A stretch of DNA of 64,000 nt, from positions 2,895,909 to 2,959,908 of the forward strand of contig OY754982.1 of assembly GCA_963576475.1 (NCBI GenBank), read 5' to 3'. A program made the translations under genes and the position numbers. The number at the start of each line of letters is the position of its first letter. Within the stretch, counting starts at the first letter, position 1. This document shows positions 30,895 to 41,334 of this stretch, piece after piece. The stretch comes from Molanna angustata. Lineage: Eukaryota > Arthropoda > Insecta > Trichoptera > Molannidae. Under the pieces are notes generated by a model. It saw only the letters and a program-made list of their open reading frames with translations, had not been told where the DNA came from and ran no database searches.

Positions 30895-32185
30895 AAACGA
30901 GTGGGTTGTAGCCATCATTAAAATCTCCACACCATAGCACATAAGTGTTCATTTTTACTCTCCACACTATGGAATAGGGGAGAGTCATGATTTCGCAAAA
31001 TTTAAGCGTATTTTTTTTACATCAATTTCTCAATGGGTATCATGTAGAGAATGCACACTATGAGTTTCGTCGTGATGTGTTTGTGTGTATGGCGTATACG
31101 ATTAGTTTTCCATAGACAACTTTTGATTTCTTCTCTATGAATTCATCATTTACGTTGTTTTTTTTTTGTGTCCTCTCTGCAGCCCAAACTATAAGTCCGA
31201 TTGACTTCATATTGATATTACATGTGTTAAGTCCATAAACTTAGAGCTGATTAGTTTTCCATAGACAACGGTTCATTTTATCTCATGTTTCTTTATGATT
31301 TCATCTATTAAAACTGAAAAAATGCTCTCACTACCTGGAAATTAGAGATATTTTAATTTGGTTTCAACTATTTATACAACACCAAGAATCTTCATAAAAT
31401 TGTATTCAAAGTTGGTCAATGTTAAAAGAAAAATATTCAACGGTTTCAAAAATTATATTTTATTTAATGGATATTTGTATGAAACTTATATGTAACAAGA
31501 GAATTTTTTTATATTTGGCAATGTTCAGTTCATTGATTTCATATTGATATAAGAATATTAATAGCTTGAACTTAGAACTGATTAGCTTTTCATAGATATC
31601 ATAAAATTTCTTCATATGATATCACGTGTCAACATTGTCAAAATGCTCTAACGCTCTTTGAAACAAAATTTATCTGCTTTTTTTAAAATATTTCATACAA
31701 CATAAGCATTCTTCACTATACTGCATTAATAGTTTGTCTATCTTAACATAAAAATATACTATCGGAAGAAAATTTATATTCCTGGTAGTAACATTTAGTA
31801 TGAATAAAAATGTAATTAGATAAATTTCTACGTATGGAAAAGTTCAGTAATTTGATTTCATGTTATAATGTAAAGAGCTTGAACATAGAACTGATTAGCT
31901 TTCCATAAATAACAAAAAATTTCTTCATATGATATCACGTGTCAAAATTGTCAAAATGCTCTAACGTCCTTTAAAACAAAATTTATCTGCTTTTATTAAA
32001 ATATTTCATACAACATTAGAATTCTACACCATACTGCATTAATAGTTTGTCTATCTTAACATGAAAATATACTATCGATAGAAAATTTATATTCCTGGTA
32101 GTAAAATTTAGAATGAATAAAATATTTCATTGTCAACATTTGTGGTGTGGAGAGTTTAGTGTTGGCCACAACCCACTCGTTTTTC
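30895..32185. mobile_element. Family B TIR element, complete copy (1.29 kb)
   Basis: The ends AAAACGAGTGGGTTGTAGCC...ATCTCCACACCA and TGGTGTGGAGAGTTTAG...GGCCACAACCCACTCGTTTT are inverted over about 40 bp. Inside, a subterminal palindrome (CTCTCCAC ACTATGGAATAG GGGAGAG, 30958-30988) and tandem internal duplications of about 310 bp (AGCTTGAAC..AGAACTGATTAGCT at about 31565 and 31877, with a weaker one at about 31240). No long open frame. Confidence 0.8.
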
Positions 32186-32384
32186 TTAAAAGGTTGACAA
32201 TCCCGAAATGCATATTATATGAAGTACATTTCAATTAGATTCTTAAACAAACATAAGATTCCTAGAGGACAAAATTTTCACAATACACCATACACACAAA
32301 AACATTGTCACGAAACTCATAGTATGCACTTTCTACATGATACCTGTTGAGAAATCTTAAGTAAAATTGTATTACTAGCAAGAT

Positions 32385-32474
32385 GAACACGACGTATGAG
32401 ACAGTGTATCAATGTTAATGAGGCGATGTATGTGTCAAGATAGAAGAATGCAGTGTTCGGTTCTCACTGCCTAC
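32385..32474 (+). mobile_element. 3' end of the 7.4-kb LINE family
   Basis: GAGGCGATGTATGTGTCAAG ATAG and GTGTTCGGTTCTCACTGCC match 7889-7950. It lies between the parts of family B. Confidence 0.55.
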
Positions 32475-32475
32475 C

Positions 32476-33222
32476 GCTTGAGGAAGATAGAAGTGGAGAG
32501 TAAAAAAATTCACTTGGCTACAGATACACATACAATATCAATATAAAGTTGATCACTCATCACTCAATTTTCCCATACAGAAGCTATTTTACTTCCGTTA
32601 TGTACATTTTTCATACAAATATGAAATTTATTTCACATTGATATGGCAAACCATAGATTTCTTTTTTAAATTTTGACAATCCTTGAATGCATTTTTGAGT
32701 GTATTTTTGTTGTATCGAAATTTCGGACAGTATAAAAAAAAACTCGATTTTCCAGACCGTGAGAGCATTTTGAAAATTTGGACAGATGAAATCATAGAGA
32801 AGAAATTAACGGATATCTATGGAAAAGTAATGAGCTCTTAAGTTTATGGACTTTTATATATGATATCAATCGGATTTATAGTTTGGGTTGCAGAGTGGAT
32901 ACAAAAAATAACAATGTAAATGATGAATTCATAGAAAAGAAATTAAAAGTTGTCAATGGAAGACTAATTAGCTCTAGGTCTATGCACTTTACACATATTA
33001 TGATGTAAATATGAAGTCGATCGGTCTTATAGTTTGGACTGAGAGGACACATAAAGGAAAATACGTACGGCGTACGCCATACGCCATAGATACAAACACA
33101 TCACTACGAAACTCATAGATTGCACTCTCTACATGATACCCGTTGAAAAATTGATGTTAAAAATACGCTTAAAAATTATGAAATTATGACTCTCCACTTT
33201 TCTATAGTGTGAAGAGTAAAAT
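32476..33222 (-). mobile_element. Family B element, reverse copy
   Basis: From GTGGAGAGTAAAA at 32465 to TGTGAAGAGTAAAA at 33220. It contains CGTACGCCATACGCCATAG, ATCACTACGAAACTCATAG and CATGATACCCGTTGAAAAAT, the reverse of 30960-31110. It abuts the TTAA element. 32270-32370 is a further reverse fragment of the same family. Confidence 0.7.
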
Positions 33223-33233
33223 CTTAAGGGGGG

Positions 33234-33919
33234 ACTGTCGCCAATGTACCTGTATTTCAATTTGATATACCATCATTATTATAATCAAATCGTTTTGAAA
33301 AAAAATAATTTAGATAGTTTGGGTATTAATAAAGATAAATTATAATTTACTTTTTGGTAATGTTTTGTATAAATTCTTCTAGAAAAATAATGGCTTACCC
33401 CGATTTTCAACGTTTATCTTATATTTTCAATAAACTATTAGACGTAGTTCAATATATTTTTTTTTAAATTAAAGAAGAAAAAAATACCTAGAAAAATATG
33501 ATGTGACGTTGCATTCATGCATCAGGTTTAGTAAATAAACCTAAAAAAACGTTTATTTTCCATTCAGCGCCATTACGTAATAAAAGTTTTTTTGGTTTAT
33601 TTACTTTACCTACCTGATACATTAATGCAACGTCAAATCATATTTTTCCAGATATTTTGTTCATCTTTAATGTACAAAAAAAAATATTGCTCTATACCTT
33701 GTATTTTTTTAAAAATTTAAGATAAATGACAAAAATCGGAGTATGCTTATTATTTTCCTACAAGAATATATACAGAACATAAATAAAAAGTTAAAGTATA
33801 TTTTTCTTTATTAATATCCAAACTAACTAGGTTATTTTTTTCAAAATGATTCGTTTAGTAGTAATGATGCAATTTCAAATTGAAAAAAATAGGTACATTG
33901 GCAGCAGTCAACCTCTTAA
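33234..33919. mobile_element. TTAA-flanked fold-back element, copy 1
   Basis: TTAA at 33234-33237 and 33916-33919. One terminus reads GGGGGGACTG and the other, inverted, GAGGTTGACTGCTGCC. The whole 678-bp body is one imperfect palindrome whose arms meet near CATTCAGCGCCATTACG (about 33562). Arm words: ACGTTGCATTCATGCATCAG / TACATTAATGCAACGTCAAA. Other copies: 35741-37047, 48745-49426, 50142-50815. The TTAA target suggests mobilisation by a piggyBac-type transposase (inference); the ends start with G runs rather than the usual CCC. Confidence 0.85.
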
Positions 33920-33939
33920 TATAAACATGCACATACAAT

Positions 33940-33995
33940 TGTTCCTATTTGGAAATTTACTGCTTCACTAGGCGAGTTTGTTCTGAGGCAGTACC
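33940..33995 (-). mobile_element. LINE 3' UTR stem-loop, reverse fragment
   Basis: On the minus strand ACTGCCTCAGAACAAACTCG then CCTAGTGAAGCAGT: type 1 hairpin with one weakened pair. Confidence 0.45.
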
Positions 33996-33999
33996 TACT

Positions 34000-34680
34000 T
34001 CATTTATAATTTTTTTTTTTAGGTACCTACATATCTACACACTGTCACAGTGTATCCCAAAATATTCAGCGACAGTTGTGCGGGTTTTTTTTTCTTCTTT
34101 TTGTGCCATGTCATCTACCACTCTTTCATAGGCATGTACTTTCTGCTACCTAGTTATGGATTTTATAAGTAAAGAAGTAAATATATTTTTCTCAAAAGTA
34201 TTCCATTTGCAAAAAATCAAATCACGATATTTCTCATGCGAAACTTTATTTGGAAAAATGTTGAGAATCGCTCTGCCGTTTACTGAAACTAGACTAAAAG
34301 CCTAATTAAAAATATATACACACTTTTGAAGATGGTACACTCCAACTGCCGTTAGCTCCTTTTAAAAACGCCTCTGTTTGTTTGTTTTTCTAATTGAGGT
34401 GAGCGCAGAAAATGGTATCCCATTAGTACAACTGTATGTTTATTTAAACGACACATTTATTTATCCAGGTAAAGGCTTCATCTTATATTTCGCACCAATT
34501 AGCTTAAAACTTTCGATTTCCTTCACACATATTTGGGTTTGAGTACTTTTACTATGTTATAAGTTATATATAAATATTTAAAGATTTGATTTTTATGTGA
34601 TGATATGGTAGGTACTTGATTTGTAGAATCCCCTCCAAAACTCGAGTGTAAACTATTATTGGAGGGTAATGTTAATAAAT
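34000..34680. other. No recognised feature
   Basis: AT-rich sequence between the hairpin remnant and the TA tract. Confidence 0.5.
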
Positions 34681-34682
34681 AT

Positions 34683-35033
<351 letters not shown>

Positions 35034-35036
35034 TTT

Positions 35037-35205
35037 TTTAAAATGAATATGTCCTTGTTAAACAAGTACATATACATCTTCCTACGTTCCCTAAAATAAC
35101 CATAAATGCTTGTGTTATAGGTGAACGAAATCGGTCGAGGCAGGATTCGAACTCGCGGCCACTGGATTGCTAGCCCAGCGCGCTAACCGCTCTGCCATCG
35201 ACCCA
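35037..35205 (-). mobile_element. SINE family 1, reverse copy
   Basis: On the minus strand: GATGGCAGAGCGGTTAGCGC, GGGCTAGCAATCCAGTGGCC, GCGAGTTCGAATCCTGCC, the GGGAACGTAGGAAGATGTAT body and CTTGTTTAACAAGGACATAT. The A and B boxes are intact; the anticodon position reads AGC. Confidence 0.85.
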
Positions 35206-35332
35206 TATATTTTCGTTATTGTACGTAAATCAATTAGAGTGCAGATTATCTGTTTGAGTCCATTACAGTGGAAAAAATTGTTTCAGTTCGTTAATTATCT
35301 AGATAATCTGCAGACTAACACCAAACAAAAAA

Positions 35333-35572
35333 AAAATGGTTATTTTTTTTTATTATTACTTCTTGGGCAACTAACAGGTACTATGTCAAATATTAATTTA
35401 ACACGCACCCAATAACAAGTGCCACATTTTGGAGACTTACGATTTTTATCGTCTCACAGATCCATACTGAAAACACAATTAAAAACTGTGCCTCCACCGG
35501 GAATCGAACCCGGGACCATTGGATCAGCAGTCAGATACCCAACCAACTGAGCCATGAAGGCCGACATTTTCT
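35333..35572 (-). mobile_element. tRNA-derived SINE, family 2
   Basis: The minus-strand head of 73 nt (35489-35560) has acceptor halves GCCTTCA/TGGAGGC, an A box TGGCTCAGTTGG, and the perfect T arm CCGGG TTCGATT CCCGG with B box GGTTCGATTCC. The anticodon stem pairs at only about three of five positions (loop CTGCTGA, anticodon GCT), so it is unlikely to be a working tRNA. A tRNA-unrelated tail follows, ending AATAATAAAAAAAAA at about 35333. Only copy in the window. Confidence 0.65.
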
Positions 35573-35740
35573 TGAATAAAACATTCGAATTTATTGTAAT
35601 TATTAATTTCATTTCTAAAATTCAAATATAGGAATAAAAAAATCCGCGAGGGAAGTAATGCGTTCTTTTTTTATTTTTACTTTTTCTTTTTTTTGTTGTT
35701 TTAATTTTTTTCCTATTTAGATATTGTCTGTTTTTTCGTA

Positions 35741-37047
35741 TTAAGAGGGTGTCTGCTGCCAATGTACCTATTTTTTCAATTTGATATACCATCATTATTA
35801 CTAAACGAATCATTTTGAAAAAAAGAACCTAGTTAGTTTGGATATTAATAAAGAGAAATATACCTTAACTTTTTGATTATGTTCTGTATATATTCTTGTA
35901 GGAAAATAATATGCATTTTAGACATTTATCTTAAATTTCTAAAAAAATATAACGTATAGAGCAATCGAATATTTTTATTATTGCATATGCGCAAACATTG
36001 GATTTTTTTCCCTGTCGGGAGTCAAAGATATTTTTTAACAGATTTTTAATTATCTCAATAGAGACGAAGTTGGAATATTTATTGTAGGAGAACCGGGAAA
36101 TCAAGGCACCTACAGGGCTTACGACCTGTCATCGGCTGGTTTACGTGATCATTTTATGCGCTTGCGCAACATTCACCAATTATGCCTTTTCAATGAGATC
36201 CCTATCAATTCAATTTTGAAAGTTCTATATATTGTAATACTGAAATTCTTTTCGCTTGAAAATAAGGAATTTTTACTACAGCCATCTATGGGTGAAATTA
36301 TGAACAACATTCTTATTATTTTTATTTATTTTGTTGGAACGCCATCTATTGAGAGAATTGGTTTTTTTGTAAATAATGAAAGCTACAATCTTTATATCTG
36401 AGGTGACAATGCATTTTTCGCATAGAAGTCACCCCTGAATTGCGCCAGACTTATAAGGTCATTTTTGTCTTATTTACCTACTTGTACCAATGTGTAAGTA
36501 ATTTAATATTTTTATTATTGCATATGCGCAAACATTGGATTTTTTTCCCTGTCGGGAGTCAAAGATATTTTTAAACAGATTTTTAATTATCTCAATAGAG
36601 ACGAAGTTAGAACAATCTTTTTTTTTATAAATTAAAGAAGAACAAAATACCTGGAAGAATATGATATGACGTTGCATTAACGCATCAGGTTAAGTAAATA
36701 AACCAAAAAAACTTTTATTACGCAATGGCGCTGAATGTAAAATATATGTAAAATATATGCAACGCCACATCATATTTTTCTAGATATTTTTGTCGTCTTC
36801 AATTTAAAAAAATATATATTACTCTACGCCTTATAGTTTATTGAAAATATATGATAAACGTTGAAAATCGGGGTATGCCATTATTTTTCTACAAGAATTT
36901 ATACAGAACATTATCAAAAAGTTAAGATATATTTTTGTTTATTAATATCCAAACTATCTAAATTATTTTTTTCAAAACGATTTGATAAGAAATAACGATG
37001 GTATATCAAATTGAAAAATAGGTACGTTGGCAGCAGTCCCCCCTTAA
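35741..37047. mobile_element. TTAA fold-back element, copy 2, split by an F1 element
   Basis: TTAA at 35741-35744 and 37044-37047; termini GAGGGTGTCTGCTGCC and, inverted, GGGGGGACTGCTGCC. The left part stops at about 35965 and the body resumes at about 36609 (TTTTTTTTATAAATTAAAGA). The loop word CGCAATGGCGCTGAATG shows it is inverted relative to copies 1 and 4. Confidence 0.85.
35966..36608 (+). mobile_element. F1 element inside TTAA copy 2
   Basis: It begins ATTTTTATTATTGCATATGC at about 35971 and ends with a second, direct copy of the same 100 bp (36507-36606: ATGCGCAAACATTGG...CAATAGAGACGAAG). The middle carries GGCACCTACAGGGCTTACGA and GCTGGTTTACGTGATCA. The host flanks show CAAT on both sides (GAGCAAT / ACAATCTT), a possible short target duplication. 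Confidence 0.75.
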
Positions 37048-37254
37048 TAGTTTTATTTTATTTTTGTATTCTTATCAATATGTATATTTAGTGATCGTCC
37101 AAGGATTTGCTGAAAACTAGCTGCACCGTAGATCTCAATAGCCTATTTGTAGTACAATAGTGAAAAAAAATTGTATAAAAATATTTTATTTTTAAAATAT
37201 TTGTAACAAATAAATTATTATTGTTAGTATGTTATCATTTTTTATTTTAACGTT

Positions 37255-37495
37255 CGGTTACATACTCTTACTATACTCCTCCGTCAGCTCCCTCTCAATC
37301 TTAATTGTCCACCAGTCTGTGGCCGGTGGACGGCCTCTACCTCTGGACCCAGTGGGTATGTCTAGTGCGAGTTTAACCACGTGATTTATCAGTTTGTCTG
37401 GTAATTTGTCTGTACCATCAGAGTCTAGTTTCCTTTTAACTACCCGCAACATACCTACCCACTGTAAGTAGCTTTGGCAATAGACAAGCATGTAC
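37255..37495 (-). pseudogene. Possible LINE C-terminal fragment
   Basis: The minus frame reads VVKRKLDSDGTDKLPDKLIN then LDIPTGSRGRGRPPATDWWT. The SRGRGRPP box followed by a Trp is the style of LINE C-termini. The frame is open for 77 codons but has no other identifiable domain. Confidence 0.35.
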
Positions 37496-37572
37496 GAGAC
37501 GATGAATAAAATATTGAGGATCGGTTCTCTCTTCCTTCCCTGTAAGGGACATGGCGTGATTATGGTATATAT
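37490..37572 (+). mobile_element. 3' end of the 7.4-kb LINE family
   Basis: GGATCGGTTCTCTCTTCCTT, GTAAGGGACATGGCGTGATT and ATGGTATATATGTACGATT align with 7925-7990. Confidence 0.55.
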
Positions 37573-37574
37573 GT

Positions 37575-37885
37575 ACGATTATCCCAAGTATTTTGTTTTT
37601 CTCAAAGTTCGCTGCGTTAACTAAAGGTATATATTATGTACTTGTGTACATCTTATGTGAGACAAAATATTGCGCCCAAAGGTTTCATATTTATTCTTGT
37701 AGGTATGAATAATTAATTTAGCAATGTGTGATATGGGCTCGGTAAGTAAAAGATGAAATTAAAATAAATTAATATACATACATCTGAGATGCGTGCCTTG
37801 AGATGAATATCAAGGATTATGTACTACATACAATAGGATTACACACCTACTTATCCTCTGAGGGTGAGTGATACTGTATAAACTT
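37575..37885. other. No recognised feature
   Basis: AT-rich sequence. Confidence 0.5.
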
Positions 37886-37887
37886 AT

Positions 37888-39095
37888 ACCCGTATTCACA
37901 GACAAATCTTGAGAAAGCCTCAGGTCTTCAAGGTATCTTGAATACGATTCCGTTATTCAGAGTGAATGTGACCTCATATACCTTGAGGAATCCTCAAGAA
38001 TTTCAACAAAAAAATATTTCATGGCAGTTCATGTTAAGATAATTATTGCGTACATTCCTTCAAGTGTCAAATAATAAAACCTCGGGGTCACCAGTGTAGA
38101 CTGAGGCACCTGAAGTTCAATATGATGAAAACAATATTGTTGTAAAATCAATATTATTATTTAGTCGACGACCTCCCTTGGCGCGTATAAAACTACTCGC
38201 AGATGGATGTACTTCTTAACTACCTGTGTTGGCTAATCTGCCACAATAATGATAGTGAAGACAAAAGACTTTGCATACACTACGAGAAAATAAGGTGAGA
38301 AATACTTTGATTCCTTTTGTAGAATATATTTTAAAAATATATCGTTTTGTTTTTCTAGTGGACACCTAACCGATGAAATATAAAAAAAATCAAATAAAAA
38401 AAATAGTTGCCAAAAGTAACGGGTAAACAGATACGGTCTAACATATTGGATATCGTAAAAAAATACTAAATAACAAGATAATCACGACCATATATATATA
38501 ATATTATAGATCGGTATTAAAAAATCTTACTAATTAACGAATACTTAGATGTGATTAAACAGTTCACTGAACACCATCGTTAATTTTTTTCATAGACCGC
38601 ATTGGTTTCACAGATGCCAATAAATAGATAAATACACGTAATCTTTGGATAACACACATCGAAAAATTAAAACAAACATCGCGTTGTGTCGTGTTGGGTC
38701 ATTTTGAACACGAATGCCATGAAAGAAGTTAAACTATTCTGTCTATCTCAAACATGCGTCGGATCATAATAAGTGTCCGCCATTTTGAAATAATTGATGT
38801 GACGCGTTAGTCAAGCTTTGAACAACCTATCGACCCAGACCAACTTGACGTCTACTTTATAAAGGTGGACTAAATAAAGTCATGGTTTATAAAACGTAAG
38901 TACACTTTTTCGTTAATCAACTCTTATACCAGGCAGAAGAGATAGTTTACGTTTATAAATAAGACGGATTATCTTTATGTGACGAAAAATGTCATCACTA
39001 TGTAGGTAGAATGGCGACATGTACGTGTCATACATTCAATGTGCCTTGAAGGCCTGAGGCCTCCTCAATAGTCGTATTTAATTCTGAATACGGGG
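37888..39095. mobile_element. TIR element with CCCGTATTCA ends (1.2 kb)
   Basis: ACCCGTATTCACAGACAAAT, GAAAGCCTCAGGTCTTCAAG at the left is matched, inverted, by TTGAAGGCCTGAGGCCTCCT and CTGAATACGGG at the right. The inversion is imperfect beyond the first 10 bp. The interior has no long frame. Non-autonomous DNA-element layout; the superfamily is not assigned. Confidence 0.65.
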
Positions 39096-39099
39096 AATA

Positions 39100-39495
39100 G
39101 AAACAATAAAGAGTTATTTCAAGGGGATGGATGAATTGTTACGAAGATAAACACAAATGAAAAAATAGACGTGTGGAGAATCTGCTTGTGCGTAAATATT
39201 CTTGTGAATTAAATTTTAAACAACATAAGACTTACTCGAGAAATTTAATTAAGTTTAAAATCCACGGGTGACATGAAACTACGTAGCCATTCTGAACATA
39301 TTGACGTCTTAAAGCCTAATTACACTATAGGTGAAATACGGAGGGCACCGACTTAGAATAGTGCTTCCAATTTTTTTCTATTTTCATCTTTTTCGGGTAC
39401 CCTGTAAGAAGAATTGGGTAATCGAAAATAAAACAGGGGACAATAGCATCTCACATGGTTCGGCAATTAGGTTCACCACCGATTCTGAATGAAGC
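39100..39495. other. No recognised feature
   Basis: Unassigned AT-rich sequence. Confidence 0.45.
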
Positions 39496-39499
39496 GCAT

Positions 39500-39565
39500 T
39501 TTCAGGTGAGACGAGACCCGCACACCTGTCGCTGGTTACCCTACATTTTGGGATATGCCACTATG
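39500..39565 (+). repeat. Dispersed repeat family D
   Basis: GACCCGCACACCTGTCGCTG and ACCCTACATTTTGGGATATG CC, a close match to 63110-63140. Confidence 0.6.
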
Positions 39566-39569
39566 GTGT

Positions 39570-40455
39570 GAACGAATATTTCTTATTAATGTGACATTTT
39601 GAACTGGTACAGTACATTTTCAGATACATTTATTTACAAATAAGATTGTCGAGAGAGGATGGATCTAGCTAATAATTTGATATATGGATGCTGCAATGGC
39701 TTCATCAGTTAGATGGTTTATATCAAATGGAAGTCATCAGTCAATTCAGAAAATGCTTTGTCTTTTAAATAGACCAAACCCCAATACGTATATTGCCCAA
39801 GCTACCAACCTATTACATTCAAGAAAGGCAACCCTATCAGATACAAACATATTATTGAAAATATAATTGATGAAGGTAGATTTATAGATTTTCGGGTATT
39901 CGCTGTTGTCAAAATATGATAAACTATCAAGACTTATACCATACAATTTGAAATATTATAATATGGTATATAATACTTATGTATATGTTTGTTTATAATA
40001 TATTAACAGTCTTACTTATAAATGTGCTGTATAAGTTATTCGACTGTTTAACACCCGTGTAGGCAAAAACGTTTTCAATAAACGCTGTGTAACAGATCAA
40101 TTGATCAACGACTGTGTATCTCTCATACAAATTTTACACATCGCTTGCACGCCTGTTCTAGGTAGTTTAGCGGTGTTTTCAGACAAATTTCATTTATCAC
40201 AAAACAAATTTGATATTGATATGCATGTTCGTATTGTTATATCTAGGAATAATATGACGAAACCTCTACAAATTATTATATTCTCGATAGTTGTGCATTT
40301 AACGAGCGAAAAGTTGTCAAAAAAATGTCCTTTTGTAATATCTGCAATGGTGTTCGCTTGGGTATTTGTATGATGAAATCATTAGTTATATTTTCCATAT
40401 TTCTATTTTGAAATATGAAAAACAAATGAAAATATTAACAAAGACAAACGTCAAA
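39570..40455. other. Unassigned; short open frames
   Basis: A 60-codon frame at 39684-39866 (CLLNRPNPNTYIAQATNLLH) and a 90-codon frame at 40101-40373 show no recognised domain. I see no splice or promoter support that would make them exons. Confidence 0.35.
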
Positions 40456-40460
40456 ATTAT

Positions 40461-40497
40461 AATGGCGGATGGTGGCTGGCGGCTCTGCGCATGCGCG
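40461..40497. promoter_or_regulatory. Possible promoter-like CpG patch with NRF1-type palindrome
   Basis: AATGGCGGATGG (YY1-like ATGGCGG) at 40461 and TGCGCATGCGCG at 40486-40497, which is the palindromic NRF1-type consensus. This is a rare GC patch in AT-rich DNA. The match is seen; promoter function is inference, and no gene is identified nearby. Confidence 0.3.
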
Positions 40498-40861
40498 AGT
40501 GCGAAATTACAACGTTGTTGGATTATTATTAAAATGAAACACTGTGTTTGGATTCTACAATATATTTTATACTTATGCCGATAGCGAAAATATGTCGGAT
40601 TATTTTTTGTTGTACGCTTGTTGCAACTACACAGTCGTTATACAGCGTTTATTAGTAAGATTTTCAAATAATCCCTGCATGGGATTTACACGGTGTGTAA
40701 CTAAAACACTGGTCAACGGGTGTGCAGTATTTTTTTATAAGTGAAATTGTAAAAATATAAAGAAAATATAATAATTAAGTAGCTTCACGAAATACAATAT
40801 TTCAATAAACATGACTAACGAGCAAAAATGAGGTATTTATAAAAAAAGACTTTCAAATATA

Positions 40862-40925
40862 AACATTCGTTGTAACCCGTGTAGGTGGCGATTTTACTGT
40901 CGAACTTTAATTTCTTTTAATTCAT
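40862..40925 (-). mobile_element. Reverse LINE tail remnant
   Basis: GTAACCCGTGTAGGTGGCGA TTTTACTGTCG and AATTTCTTTTAATT parallel 355-410. Confidence 0.4.
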
Positions 40926-41090
40926 CTTATAGTTATTAATTGTTAATTGTTTAATTCATCTTATATTTATTAATTAAGCCGATGCCTCACATATTTTAAT
41001 AAGTTATTCTTCATATTGTTTCAGATGTGATCAAGTGATCATATTTTTATCGAGTTCCGGTGATAAAAAACTGTGGTTCCGGTGATGATG

Positions 41091-41330
41091 CAACGGAATC
41101 GAAAATATTAGTTAGGTACTCTACTTAAAATATCAATAATTGCGGGATCATTGTTCGAGCAACGAAATCGAAAATTTTAGTAACTCTACTTAAAATATCA
41201 AGAATCGTGGGATCATTGTTCGAGCAACGAAATCGAAAATTTTAGTAACTCTATTTAAAATATCAAGAATCGCGGGATCATTGTTTGAGCAACGAAATCG
41301 AAAATTTTAGTTAGTTACTCTACTGTCACA
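41091..41330 (+). repeat. 65-bp tandem repeat, about 3.5 units
   Basis: CAACGAAATCGAAAATTTTA starts at 41091, 41160, 41225 and 41290. Each unit holds CTCTACTTAAAATATCAAGA and GCGGGATCATTGTTCGAG. The first unit has four extra bases. Confidence 0.95.
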
Positions 41331-41334
41331 TTGG

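Noticed and set aside
35489..35560. Functional tRNA gene on the minus strand
   Set aside because: The T arm and acceptor pair well, but the anticodon stem is poorly paired and a SINE-like tail with an A-rich end follows, so I call it a SINE head.
41091..41330. CRISPR-like array
   Set aside because: Whole 65-bp units repeat; there are no unique spacers.
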